Part shown: one piece after another, positions 36,501-43,337 of the stretch | How positions within the stretch are numbered: position 1 is the first letter of the stretch | How the letters are laid out: every line of letters starts with the position of its first letter | Assembly (NCBI GenBank): GCA_002728755.1 | Contig: PBVT01000016.1 | Coordinates: forward strand, 1 to 64,000 | DNA length: 64,000 nucleotides | Direction of reading: 5' to 3' | Origin: Myxococcales bacterium | GTDB lineage: Bacteria; Myxococcota_A; UBA9042; UBA3505 | Notes under the pieces: model-generated | Told to the model about the DNA's origin: nothing | Seen by the model: the letters and a program-made list of their open reading frames with translations, nothing else | The model's database searches: none | Made by a program: the position numbers and the translations under genes

Positions 36501-37190
36501 GAATGTACCACGGGTGATGTCTGTTCTGGCGGGGATTGTTTATCCGGTACCGCAGATAGTTGCGACGACGGAAACGACTGTACGACCGACACCTGTAACG
36601 AGACCACGGGCTGTGTGAACGTAAATAACGTTCTCGCCTGTGACGATGGCAACCCATGTACCGATGACGACACCTGTACCGCGGGGGCCTGCCTTGGGCT
36701 CACCCTCAAAGATTGCGATGATGGCAATAGCTGCACCGATGACATCTGCGATCCGGTGACCGATTGCGAGCATGTACATAATAGCGCGCCCTGTGATGAC
36801 GGAAATATCTGTACCATCAACGACCAATGTCTATCGGGAACCTGTTTCGGACTCGCTCCCCTGATCTGTATCGACAACAACAGCTGCACCCACGACAGCT
36901 GCGACCCGACAACGGGCTGTGTCTTCAGCCCCAATGTAAGCACATGTGACGATCAAAACGCCTGTACGACGACTGATGTTTGCGCCGACGGCATCTGTAC
37001 TGGTTCGGGAACCCTGGAGTGCGACGACGACGATATATGCACCTCAGACAGCTGTGATCCGAGCAGTGGATGTTCCTTCACGACCATTACCCTCTGCTGT
37101 GGTAACGGAATAGTCGAAGGCGATGAAGAATGCGACGACGACAACCACACCAGTGGAGATGGTTGTAGTAGCCTCTGCCAATCCGAGTAG
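30570..37190 (+). CDS. Giant Cys-rich repeat lipoprotein 2 (36 x 51-residue repeats)
   Basis: Up to 2206 residues. The ATG at 30570 overlaps the upstream gene by 14 bp. An in-frame TTG at 30636 would give a shorter lipoprotein signal (LQNKPHILVCMTLAGLVFLWAGC) and is a serious alternative. Then comes an Asp/Ser/Thr linker, an N-terminal Cys-rich domain clearly homologous to that of lipoprotein 1 (GCFGxxCE, DCxSxxC, HLC(L/M)PC, STDYTQNSC) and a MopE-like motif (EICNGVDDNCDGEIDEGTC). 36 full 8-Cys repeats follow, plus a partial one. The protein ends with a DUF4215-like motif (CCGNGIVEGDEECDDDN, SGDGCSSLCQSE). Unlike lipoprotein 1 it has no extra C-terminal domain. Tandem paralogue, probably from gene duplication, predicted at the cell surface; function unknown. 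Confidence 0.85.
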   Translation: MSHRKAVETQANYTSKTSKATNLQNKPHILVCMTLAGLVFLWAGCGGDGTKPTSDPGVDSQTSETSPTDIQSDETSSPTEVTPSDIQTDITDATEDANAEVFSLQDAEITVTFPCESGEGCFGDLCETWSDCESSICLFDRGDRRCSGTCIESCPSGFSCRQVELAVGGFAFACVSDFSHLCMPCTQNSDCSTDYTQNSCAIYGTQGYFCGSSCQDTTECPEGFVCEQIETVGGTFGGQCVSMTGDCACSETSIQLGLSTICTVNGPDGQCSAPRTCGPDGMNECPALTPSDEICNGVDDNCDGEIDEGTCDDGNPCTVDTCLGAGGCTHTANVGPCSDGDACTDADICINGACVGEAVVCQDSNPCTDDSCDPTQGCLFSYNGIPCDDEDDCTFGDHCAEGACQAGSTIVCNDNNPCTDDICDPLIGCRFEPNEAPCDDNDICTDSSYCSDNRCVGASVIDCSDGNICTTDSCDPVEGCSHSFNSQPCDDGDLCTLGDACSEGGCSSGYLVSCNDGNSCTDDSCDPLNGCIYDFNDSDCSDGSLCGVLDQCVEGICTALAPLNCNDNNPCTTDWCEPLVGCLHEFNTDPCNDGNACTLGDICSEGICTPSPVFDDCNDANPCTTDSCDPITGCKNEPNDNACTDGNACTTFDHCEDSACVSSGALNCNDQNACTDDSCDPVQGCVYTANSASCNDQNACTSGDQCVEGICVSTGNLACDDGNACTNDSCDPTEGCQHLPNTVPCSDGNPCTVGDACIAGTCNSGPGLLCDDGNPCTDDSCTPATGCQHTNNTDPCDDHSTCTSDDTCVEGACIGQGSLLCDDGNSCTLDICTADGGCSHEDIEGSCSDGDPCTVNDTCDAGVCQAGIPMDCDDNNVCTEDLCTAEGSCSHLAVEGDCEDGNLCTTGDQCVDGLCISNDVNPCDDGNSCTTDSCTPEGGCQHLDNELPCNDGDACTIGDTCSDGVCTGPTPLLCDTGNNCVLAGCDPATGCTQTNLSGACDDSNPCTVDDKCVDGFCISGTTDLDCDDGNPCTEDSCDPSTGCVNTNVNSSCDDGNECTSGDVCSAGICQSGAPVTCNDDELCTTDWCEPAVGCIHANNVVACDDGNACTVGDTCLGGSCGTGSSLLDCDDGNLCTTDSCDPDTGCTYAFNTNPCDDENICTNNDVCSLGTCRPGPETDCDDSNVCTLDWCDPVDGCNHTNTPGSCDDGNTCTVGDSCEGGSCKAGTNELNCHDGKVCTDDTCDQIIGCVFVPNTAPCTDNDICTVDDACVAGSCVSGAVLDCDDSNSCTDDTCDADIGCIHTDNTASCDDNNPCTTSETCSDGICTGTADVDCDDANACTTDSCHPVSGCTHTDNSLACSDGDACTVGDTCTDGVCQSTGSLNCDDGNPCTNDVCLTDTGCSFVHNSESCDDGNACTTGDICSAGACTGPNPLDCDDGKLCTTDSCDLDLGCQHTDNDNPCTDDNVCTLDDVCTAGSCEPGSDKDCDDSNPCTDDSCDPISGCIYSHNALDCDDGNACTSGDVCAAGTCQAGSTTLDCDDDNICTDDSCDVETGCSHTANTIDCTDTDVCTTGDVCQDKVCASTGVLDCDDSNPCTDDTCDPEIGCIHTDNTASCDDQNECTTGDVCSDGLCTAPTTLDCDDADACTSDTCDPDLGCQNAANNAPCSDDNVCTTGDICAAGVCTVSGSLDCDDENECTDDICDPVLGCIHTDNTNACNDQNDCTSNDVCSAGLCQGDGTLDCDDGNICTIDSCDIDGGCSHTAREGSCSDGDPCTVDDTCVDTVCVAGTDRDCDDSNVCTTDSCGTDGECIHTANALVCDDGNACTIGDHCSDSECVGTGAAECDDDDVCTTDSCDLELGCQHSDNTLSCNDDNVCTTTDTCSGGACVGSGSLACDDSNICTTDTCNTDTGCVHTANSSLCNDNDACTPSDMCVDRVCVGSGTILCDDGDDCTTDTCDSTDGCTYTDNTASCDDGDECTTGDVCSGGDCLSGTADSCDDGNDCTTDTCNETTGCVNVNNVLACDDGNPCTDDDTCTAGACLGLTLKDCDDGNSCTDDICDPVTDCEHVHNSAPCDDGNICTINDQCLSGTCFGLAPLICIDNNSCTHDSCDPTTGCVFSPNVSTCDDQNACTTTDVCADGICTGSGTLECDDDDICTSDSCDPSSGCSFTTITLCCGNGIVEGDEECDDDNHTSGDGCSSLCQSE
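31500..37019 (+). repeat. 36 tandem 153-bp coding repeats (8-Cys units) in lipoprotein 2
   Basis: Same 51-residue, 8-Cys unit as in lipoprotein 1. 36 units span 5520 bp; the 12-nt excess comes from units 6, 14, 16, 18 and 24 with one extra residue and unit 1 with one fewer. Variants occur in the first half (for example WCEPxVGC and CxxDGGCSHE) and the pattern is not homogenised. Confidence 0.92.
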
Positions 37191-37199
37191 GAAAAGAGA

Positions 37200-40118
37200 T
37201 CAGGGGCAGAAACCCAACGTTTGTGCTTGTTCTACGCACATGGTTACCCAGGGCTCTTCACAGCAGCCATCCTCCGTGGCACAGACCGTGTCCGCAATAT
37301 GGGGATCCTGGCAACCAGGTGTGGCATTGGCCACACAGCAGTCTCCCGGACAGGCGAGCATTGTGAGCCCGTCGAGAACAGCCGTAATCAGGTTCGAGCT
37401 ATTGGTGTTCAGCTGGACGACAAAGCCAACTCCTAGCTGATCGACCAGGTTTTCATAGATGCCCATCTTGGAGCCGGTCACCGCAAAGATTGGGATAACA
37501 CCAGCCGCCAGAATCTTCTCTTTTACCATATTTACGGATGGATAATCTTCGCCCGTTCCCGCCGGGGATCCGTCGAGGACTGCATCTCCATTATTCGGAC
37601 CAGCCGACGCGTGATGCCCTGCCATATGGTAGCTGGCGTCCGTCGTCAGAACCACTACACGCATCGCTCCCGGTCGGAAACCGACTTCATCCGCCCGCAA
37701 TGCAACCTGCATCAAAGCCTCGATCTGGGATTCGGGCTCATCCGAACCACCGCTCGCATCCAGACTATGAACAGCGGCGACAAGAGCCGAACCGGAATCC
37801 GTCAGACTCAGTTCATGACGAAAGACATAGTCGCTCCAGCCACCAAAGGGCGATGTGGGTTTATCAATGAACGAGCCAAGGCCAAAATATGGGTCTACAA
37901 ATCCACCGTCCACGATGGCGTCAACCAGGAACGGCACCACCGTGTTCATGATATTTACGTCGTCATCGAAAGAGCCCGAGAGGTCCTGCAAGATATATAG
38001 ATCCAGCGGATATTCGGCCACCTCTTCCCCCGGAATATTCTCACAGCCATCTTCGAGGCACTCGTCATAGGTGCAACCATCGCCATCGTAACAGAGCGTA
38101 TTGTCCGGTATGCTGCTACAGCCAAATTCGGGGACACAATCATCGATGGTGCAGTCTACCCCATCGTCACAGATCTTATCCGGCCCCGATATACAGACGC
38201 CCTCGTCGCAATAATCGTCGATGGTACAGAGATCGGCGTTATCGCAGGTCTCCCCATCCGGTTTATAGATATCGCATAAGCCCGTAGCCAGATTACAGAC
38301 CGGCTCCACACAGGGGTCTACACCAACACAATCTACGACCTCGCCAGCCGTACACATCCCTTCCTGGCAGGTCTCCGTTCCGTCACAGAGGTTGTTGTTT
38401 GGGCACGGGGTGCCATCTTCTTTCGGAAGATCACAGTCGCCTGTGGCGTCATTGCAGAGAGGTTGTAGACAGGGCATGTCCACCCAGCTGCAATCGATCG
38501 GAAGCGCGTCAGTGCAGACACCGACCTTGCAATACTCCGTACCATCGCAGAGGTCATTATCTGGGCAGAGGGTCCCATCGGGCTTGGGCATATCACAGAG
38601 TCCCGAGTCTGGATTACAAAGATGCTCCAGGCAGGGATCTTCGACCATATTACAGTTCACGGGTAGACCGGAGAGGCATACGCCCCCTTCACAATATTCC
38701 TCCCCATCGCAGAGGTCTTTATCGGCACAAGACGTCCCATCGGGTTTCGGTATTCCGCATTCCCCCGTTTCCGCATCACAGAGTGGTTCGAGGCAGGGAT
38801 TGGTGATGGTACTGCAATCGGGTGGTGTACCGTCTACACAAACCCCACTCATACAGATTTCCGAGCCATCGCAGAGGTTGGCGTCTGGACAGGGCATCCC
38901 GTCAGGAACGGGCAGATCGCATATCCCACTCTCTGGATTACAGGTGTTTCCCGCACAGGGATTGGGGCTATTCGAACAATCCAATGGTTCTCCAAGACAC
39001 TCACCATCGGGCTGACATAGGTCATCATGGGTGCACAGATCTCCGTCATCACATCCACCCGCGAGGGCGATATGCACGCAATCCCCCGTAACCATATCGC
39101 AGGAATCCATGGTGCAGTCTTTGCCATCGTCACATAATTTATCGACGGTTCCCACGCACTCATGGTCAGCCGAACAAATTGACTCAATGCTACAGAGGTC
39201 CTGATCTTCACAGGCGGCACCTTCGGGAAGCCAGGAGACTACGCAGCCCTCACCCGGAACACAGGATGCCGCTCCTGCACATACATCGGGGAGTTCACAT
39301 TCGACCGTCTCACTACCTACACAGGTACCGAGGAAGCAATGGTCTCCCATTGTGCATTCGTTTCCGTCATCACATTGCCCTTCCAGCACCGGCTCATGAA
39401 CCACATCGCCCTTCACGCAAGAGTCCAGGGTACACGGGTTGCCATCGTCCAGGCTCAAGACGACCCCGGGCTGACAGAGTCCGGCCACGCAGTGATCACC
39501 CTCGGTACATAGGTTCTCGCTATACACGCATTGGGTCCCATCCGGCCACGCCTCCGATAGACAGACGGGCTCTTCATCCAGACAGGCACAACTGTTCTGT
39601 GTGCAGTTGTTTTCGTCTTCGCAGTCGTAGTCAAACCCCTGGCATGACACACCGGCTTCATTACAACCCGCCTCCAGGGGATTACAGGCCATACACATAT
39701 CGCTCGAAGTGCAACAGTCGTCATCGTTGCACAGAGTCCCCACCGGCTTGGTTTCACAAGTCAAACCTGTGGCAGGATCACAGACACATACACGGCAGGA
39801 GTCCGTCATAACCGTCATGGGAACGCCGGCTCCACAGCTACCGTCGGAGAGACAGACCTCATCCTGGGTGCACAGATTATGATCATCACAAGGTGCACCG
39901 ATGGAAGCCACACTTACACAGATACCGGCCTCACACTCGTCCTGGGTACAGTCGTTTCCGTCGTCACATAACAACTCTTCGTCACACGGACCGCCCGGCG
40001 GTGATGTCTTCACATCTTCGACCAGTCCCCCACCCATCGTAGAATCACCACATGCCAAAACCATACAAAGAAGGCATAGGCTTATAAGAGTCTTGCTATA
40101 TGAAACCAGTCGAGCCAT
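37200..40118 (-). CDS. Cys-rich lipoprotein with integrin-beta-like von Willebrand A domain
   Basis: 972 residues. A lipoprotein signal (MARLVSYSKTLISLCLLCMVLAC) is followed by some 650 residues of Cys-rich repeats. Part resembles the 8-Cys units of the neighbouring giant proteins (CDDGNDCTQDEC). Part is a second type: five or so units of CLxPLCxxxTGxCxxPKPDG followed by LCDGxExCxxGxC. Residues about 704-925 are a vWA-like domain: DLYILQDLSGSFDDD (DxSGS MIDAS at 712-716, adjacent Asp run), YFGLGSFIDKPTSPFGG, ESQIEALMQVALRADEVGFRPGAMRVVVLTTDASYHMAGH. This closely follows the integrin beta I domain, including GxGSFxDKxxSP. The C-terminus is a Cys-rich module (CCVANATPGCQDP..CCEEPWVTMC). It is convergent with giant lipoprotein 2, 9 bp apart. 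Likely a metal-dependent surface adhesin (inference). Confidence 0.87.
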   Translation of the reverse strand: MARLVSYSKTLISLCLLCMVLACGDSTMGGGLVEDVKTSPPGGPCDEELLCDDGNDCTQDECEAGICVSVASIGAPCDDHNLCTQDEVCLSDGSCGAGVPMTVMTDSCRVCVCDPATGLTCETKPVGTLCNDDDCCTSSDMCMACNPLEAGCNEAGVSCQGFDYDCEDENNCTQNSCACLDEEPVCLSEAWPDGTQCVYSENLCTEGDHCVAGLCQPGVVLSLDDGNPCTLDSCVKGDVVHEPVLEGQCDDGNECTMGDHCFLGTCVGSETVECELPDVCAGAASCVPGEGCVVSWLPEGAACEDQDLCSIESICSADHECVGTVDKLCDDGKDCTMDSCDMVTGDCVHIALAGGCDDGDLCTHDDLCQPDGECLGEPLDCSNSPNPCAGNTCNPESGICDLPVPDGMPCPDANLCDGSEICMSGVCVDGTPPDCSTITNPCLEPLCDAETGECGIPKPDGTSCADKDLCDGEEYCEGGVCLSGLPVNCNMVEDPCLEHLCNPDSGLCDMPKPDGTLCPDNDLCDGTEYCKVGVCTDALPIDCSWVDMPCLQPLCNDATGDCDLPKEDGTPCPNNNLCDGTETCQEGMCTAGEVVDCVGVDPCVEPVCNLATGLCDIYKPDGETCDNADLCTIDDYCDEGVCISGPDKICDDGVDCTIDDCVPEFGCSSIPDNTLCYDGDGCTYDECLEDGCENIPGEEVAEYPLDLYILQDLSGSFDDDVNIMNTVVPFLVDAIVDGGFVDPYFGLGSFIDKPTSPFGGWSDYVFRHELSLTDSGSALVAAVHSLDASGGSDEPESQIEALMQVALRADEVGFRPGAMRVVVLTTDASYHMAGHHASAGPNNGDAVLDGSPAGTGEDYPSVNMVKEKILAAGVIPIFAVTGSKMGIYENLVDQLGVGFVVQLNTNSSNLITAVLDGLTMLACPGDCCVANATPGCQDPHIADTVCATEDGCCEEPWVTMCVEQAQTLGFCP

Positions 40119-40252
40119 CGGATTTCGTTATAGTAGAGCGAACGGAAAAGAAGCGAAGGAAGGCAAAGTGTACCGGATACCGAGGGTAAAGGTCGAATCT
40201 GTTTTTTGTGCGCGCGATAGAATAGCACACGAAGAATACGAAAATTGATAAA

Positions 40253-41671
40253 CTAACCTGCAATTCGTTGATGCACACCACAACGCTTCGCAAGTCTTCG
40301 AAAGTTGCTTCGGTCCATCTGGGAGAGACGAGCTGCGCTAGAAAGACTACCGCCTGCTTGCTCCATACGATGGCGAACATAAAGGCGTTCAAACTGTTCA
40401 AGGAAACCCGCCCGTGCATCTCCATAGGGCAGATCGAGGAGGTCCTGGTACATGGCTGGTGTCGTCGCAGACGCCTCCCGTTTGACACCATCCGGGAAGT
40501 CCGCAGCTTCAATGATGTCATCCGAGCTCACCGCGACCACGTATTGGATTGCATTACGCAACTCACGGATATTCCCTGGCCAATGATAGGACCGCATAAG
40601 CTCAAGGGCGTCCTCAGCAAAGCTTTTACTGCCATGGGCGTATTCATCCAGAAAAGCCCGTGCTACGACGATCACATCGTCACCTCGAGCCCGCAATGGC
40701 GGCAAGGGGATCTGGAACACGTTGATACGATAGAAGAGGTCTTCTCGGAAACGTCGCTCTGCTACGGCACGCTCCAGGTCCTGGTTTGTCGCGCCGACGA
40801 CACGCACATCCACATTACGGGAAGATACGCCTCCGACTCGCCGCACCTCGCCATTCTCCAGGGCCCGTAACAACTTCGCCTGCAGGGGAGCGCTCATTTC
40901 ACCGATCTCATCTAGGAATAATGTCCCTCCATCGGCGGCCTCCAATAGACCCGCATGATCGGACGTAGCGCCCGTAAACGCACCGCGCACATAACCAAAT
41001 AGTTCACTCTCCAATAGGGATTCCTGCAAGGCGGCACAGTTCACAGCGACAAAAGGACGCCGCGCACGACGGGAACGATTATGGATAGCTCGTGCTATCA
41101 GCTCCTTTCCCGTTCCACTCTCACCCAACACCAAAACCGGGGCATCAGAACCGGCGATATTTTCCACCAATCGGAATACGCGCTGCATTCCAGGTGAAGA
41201 ACCCACCATGCCCTCAAACCGATCCGCACCTTCTCGATCTTCGACCAGAGCTTCGATACGACGGGCCATCTGGTGGCGCTCTGTCGCACGACAGACGGTT
41301 TGCACTAATAATTCAAGGGGATCGACGGGCTTCAGCAAAAAGTGAAACGCCCCCTCCTGCAAGGCCTGAACAGCCGCCTCTACGGTTCCATGACCGGTAA
41401 TTACGATGACCTCGATATCGGGGCGCGTTGTTTTGATCGCTCGCAACAGGTCGAGGCCGGACATTCCCGGCATACGCAGGTCGGTAACGACGACATGTGG
41501 GTCGAAAGCCTCCAGCTTGGCAAGAGCCTCCTCCCCTCGTTCGGCCTCGGCGACCTCAAAGCCCTCCATGCTAAGGAGCCGGCGGGACGCGACCCGCAAG
41601 GCCGGTTCATCATCCACAACGAGGACGCGACAACCGGACAGATCCGGAGCCTGGATTTCCATCGTAGACAT
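40253..41671 (-). CDS. NtrC-family sigma-54-dependent response regulator
   Basis: 472 residues. Receiver domain at 14-130 with phospho-acceptor D64 (VVTDLRMPG), acidic pair DD (20-21) and K114. AAA+ domain at about 152-385: Walker A GESGTGKE (183-190), sigma-54 contact loop GAFTGA (230-235), Walker B LFLDE (251-255), then [22 protein letters not shown] and [10 protein letters not shown]. The C-terminus is a Fis-type helix-turn-helix ([27 protein letters not shown]). It activates sigma-54 promoters when phosphorylated, presumably by the histidine kinase encoded 9 bp upstream. GGAGGGAAA precedes the ATG. Its position next to the surface-protein island suggests targets there, but no convincing sigma-54 promoter was found. 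Confidence 0.94.
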   Translation of the reverse strand: MSTMEIQAPDLSGCRVLVVDDEPALRVASRRLLSMEGFEVAEAERGEEALAKLEAFDPHVVVTDLRMPGMSGLDLLRAIKTTRPDIEVIVITGHGTVEAAVQALQEGAFHFLLKPVDPLELLVQTVCRATERHQMARRIEALVEDREGADRFEGMVGSSPGMQRVFRLVENIAGSDAPVLVLGESGTGKELIARAIHNRSRRARRPFVAVNCAALQESLLESELFGYVRGAFTGATSDHAGLLEAADGGTLFLDEIGEMSAPLQAKLLRALENGEVRRVGGVSSRNVDVRVVGATNQDLERAVAERRFREDLFYRINVFQIPLPPLRARGDDVIVVARAFLDEYAHGSKSFAEDALELMRSYHWPGNIRELRNAIQYVVAVSSDDIIEAADFPDGVKREASATTPAMYQDLLDLPYGDARAGFLEQFERLYVRHRMEQAGGSLSSAARLSQMDRSNFRRLAKRCGVHQRIAG

Positions 41672-41680
41672 TTTCCCTCC

Positions 41681-43231
41681 TTAGCGACAGGGGAGGTACA
41701 TTCGAAATTCCGCACCGCCCCCGCGTACATTCGTGGCATCGAGATGCCCTTCATGCTCACTCATAATCCGATAACAGATACTGAGACCCAGCCCTGTCCC
41801 CTTTCCTACGGGTTTGGTTGTAAAGAAGGGGTCGAATACACGGGCTAGCTTTTCTTTGGGTATACCCGGACCGCTATCACGGATCCGTAACACCACCGCA
41901 CGACGCCCAGCTAAACTTCCGCCGGAAATGCGCACTGCCAGAGTACGTTCTCCTTCGACTTCTTCCATCGCCTGCACCGCATTCGTTACAAGATTGAGTA
42001 TCACCTGCTGGATCTGATCCGGATACCCACGAGTCTCTGGAAGGTCTTCGGCCGTTTCGACAGAAACCTTTACATCGGCTTGTCGAATTTGTGCGGCTAC
42101 AAACTCAAAAGTCCGTTCGGACAACTCACGAAGATCGATGGGCTCCAGATCTCCAGGCTGCGACGGACGTGAAAACGAGAGAAGATTTCGAATAATACTC
42201 TTACAGCGCCGCGCGCTGCCCATGATCTCTTCTAGAAACTCTTTGAGATCCGGATCCTGCTCGACCACTTCTTGCCGTAAGGCAAGGTGGCTGAACGATA
42301 GGATGATACCCACCGGGTTGTTCACCTCATGGGCGATCTCTCCCGATAGCTGTCCAAGAGCGACCATCTTCTCCGATTGCAGAAGTTGCCGCTCCAGGAG
42401 ACGACGCTCCGTGATATCCTGGTACATCACTACATAGCTCGGGTCATCATCATCCCCTTCATTGAAGCGATAGCCGCTGACCTCAAATAAACGGTCGCTA
42501 CGAGCGTCGTCTACTTCTCCCAATCCGTGGGGTTTACCAGTCCGCAGTTCGACTAGAGGGCAGTTCTCACAGGGCTCCGATCGACCAAACATAATCTCAT
42601 GGCAGGTAGAGCCGGGGACATCTCGAATATCGCTCCCCGTGACACGGGCGTAGGCAACATTGGCTCGTTGTGTGCGGTGGCCATCCGTTACAATCTGTAG
42701 AGGATGATCGAAAACATCAAAGGTCCTCTCCCATTCCCGTTTGGCTCGCTCCAACAACGCGGTGCGATCGGCGACAAGCGCCTCCTGCTGCGCGCTACGC
42801 TCCTCTAATTCCACAATCAGGCCATCGCGCTCCTCACGTAGAAACACCTGTTCACGAGCGGAACCTACGGCCGTCACAAAAGCCTCTACCTCCCAGGGCT
42901 TGGCCAAGAAGCGATGCACGGTCCCATCGTTCACTGCTTCCTGCAACAGATCCAGGTCGGCAAATGCGCTCACCATAATCCGGTGCACATTCGGAAACCG
43001 CTCGGCTATTTCACGCAGCAGGGTCAGCCCGTCGGTACCTGGCATACGATAATCGGTCACCACGATATCGGGGACCTTCCCATCGTTCAACAAGCCGAGA
43101 GCTTCGTCCCCACTTAATGCCGTTGTTATGTCGTAGGGCTGGTTACGAAGGCTCTGTTTCATCGCCTTCAAGTGGGCGGGCTCATCCTCCACTAGAAGGA
43201 TTTGTATTCTACGAGCACTCGATTCCGCCAT
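41681..43231 (-). CDS. Histidine kinase with N-terminal receiver and Cys-containing PAS domain
   Basis: 516 residues from the ATG at 43231, which has AGGAGA upstream; the in-frame start at 43261 adds ten residues without a site. Order: receiver (about 8-125, phospho-acceptor D60 in VVTDYRMPG), a coiled-coil linker, a PAS domain (about 165-285) with the motif TCHEIMFGRSEPCENCPL, then HisKA with the phospho-accepting His in GEIAHEVNNPVG, and HATPase with NLVTNAVQAM (N box), DSGPGIP, DPFFTTKPVGKGTGLGL. No membrane segment, so it is a cytoplasmic sensor. The Cys-rich PAS could bind a cofactor or sense redox state, but that is inference. The receiver at the N-terminus means another kinase could control it. 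Co-transcribed with the NtrC-type regulator. Confidence 0.93.
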   Translation of the reverse strand: MAESSARRIQILLVEDEPAHLKAMKQSLRNQPYDITTALSGDEALGLLNDGKVPDIVVTDYRMPGTDGLTLLREIAERFPNVHRIMVSAFADLDLLQEAVNDGTVHRFLAKPWEVEAFVTAVGSAREQVFLREERDGLIVELEERSAQQEALVADRTALLERAKREWERTFDVFDHPLQIVTDGHRTQRANVAYARVTGSDIRDVPGSTCHEIMFGRSEPCENCPLVELRTGKPHGLGEVDDARSDRLFEVSGYRFNEGDDDDPSYVVMYQDITERRLLERQLLQSEKMVALGQLSGEIAHEVNNPVGIILSFSHLALRQEVVEQDPDLKEFLEEIMGSARRCKSIIRNLLSFSRPSQPGDLEPIDLRELSERTFEFVAAQIRQADVKVSVETAEDLPETRGYPDQIQQVILNLVTNAVQAMEEVEGERTLAVRISGGSLAGRRAVVLRIRDSGPGIPKEKLARVFDPFFTTKPVGKGTGLGLSICYRIMSEHEGHLDATNVRGGGAEFRMYLPCR

Positions 43232-43337
43232 CGTTTCTCCTGGAATTCGAAACCACGCCACAATGTTTCATAAGTCGACAGATCGACGCAACCAAAGCCC
43301 TCTTTCCCGGCTTCCATGAGTGTGGTAGGCACTGGCC

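Noticed and set aside
24836-36943. Many long open frames antisense to the giant repeat genes (for example 26930-28063 and 34521-35702 on the minus strand)
   Set aside because: They arise from the biased codons of the repeats, which rarely give stops on the other strand. They have no ribosome sites, are themselves periodic at 51 residues, and resemble no protein family.
25055-37019. Regular 153-bp direct repeats as a possible CRISPR or satellite array
   Set aside because: The repeats are in frame, conserved at the amino-acid level with varied DNA, and lie inside two long genes with signal peptides.
40119-40252. Sigma-54 promoter upstream of the integrin-like lipoprotein (GG..GC elements)
   Set aside because: On the minus strand the GG and GC doublets are 8 nt apart instead of the required 10.
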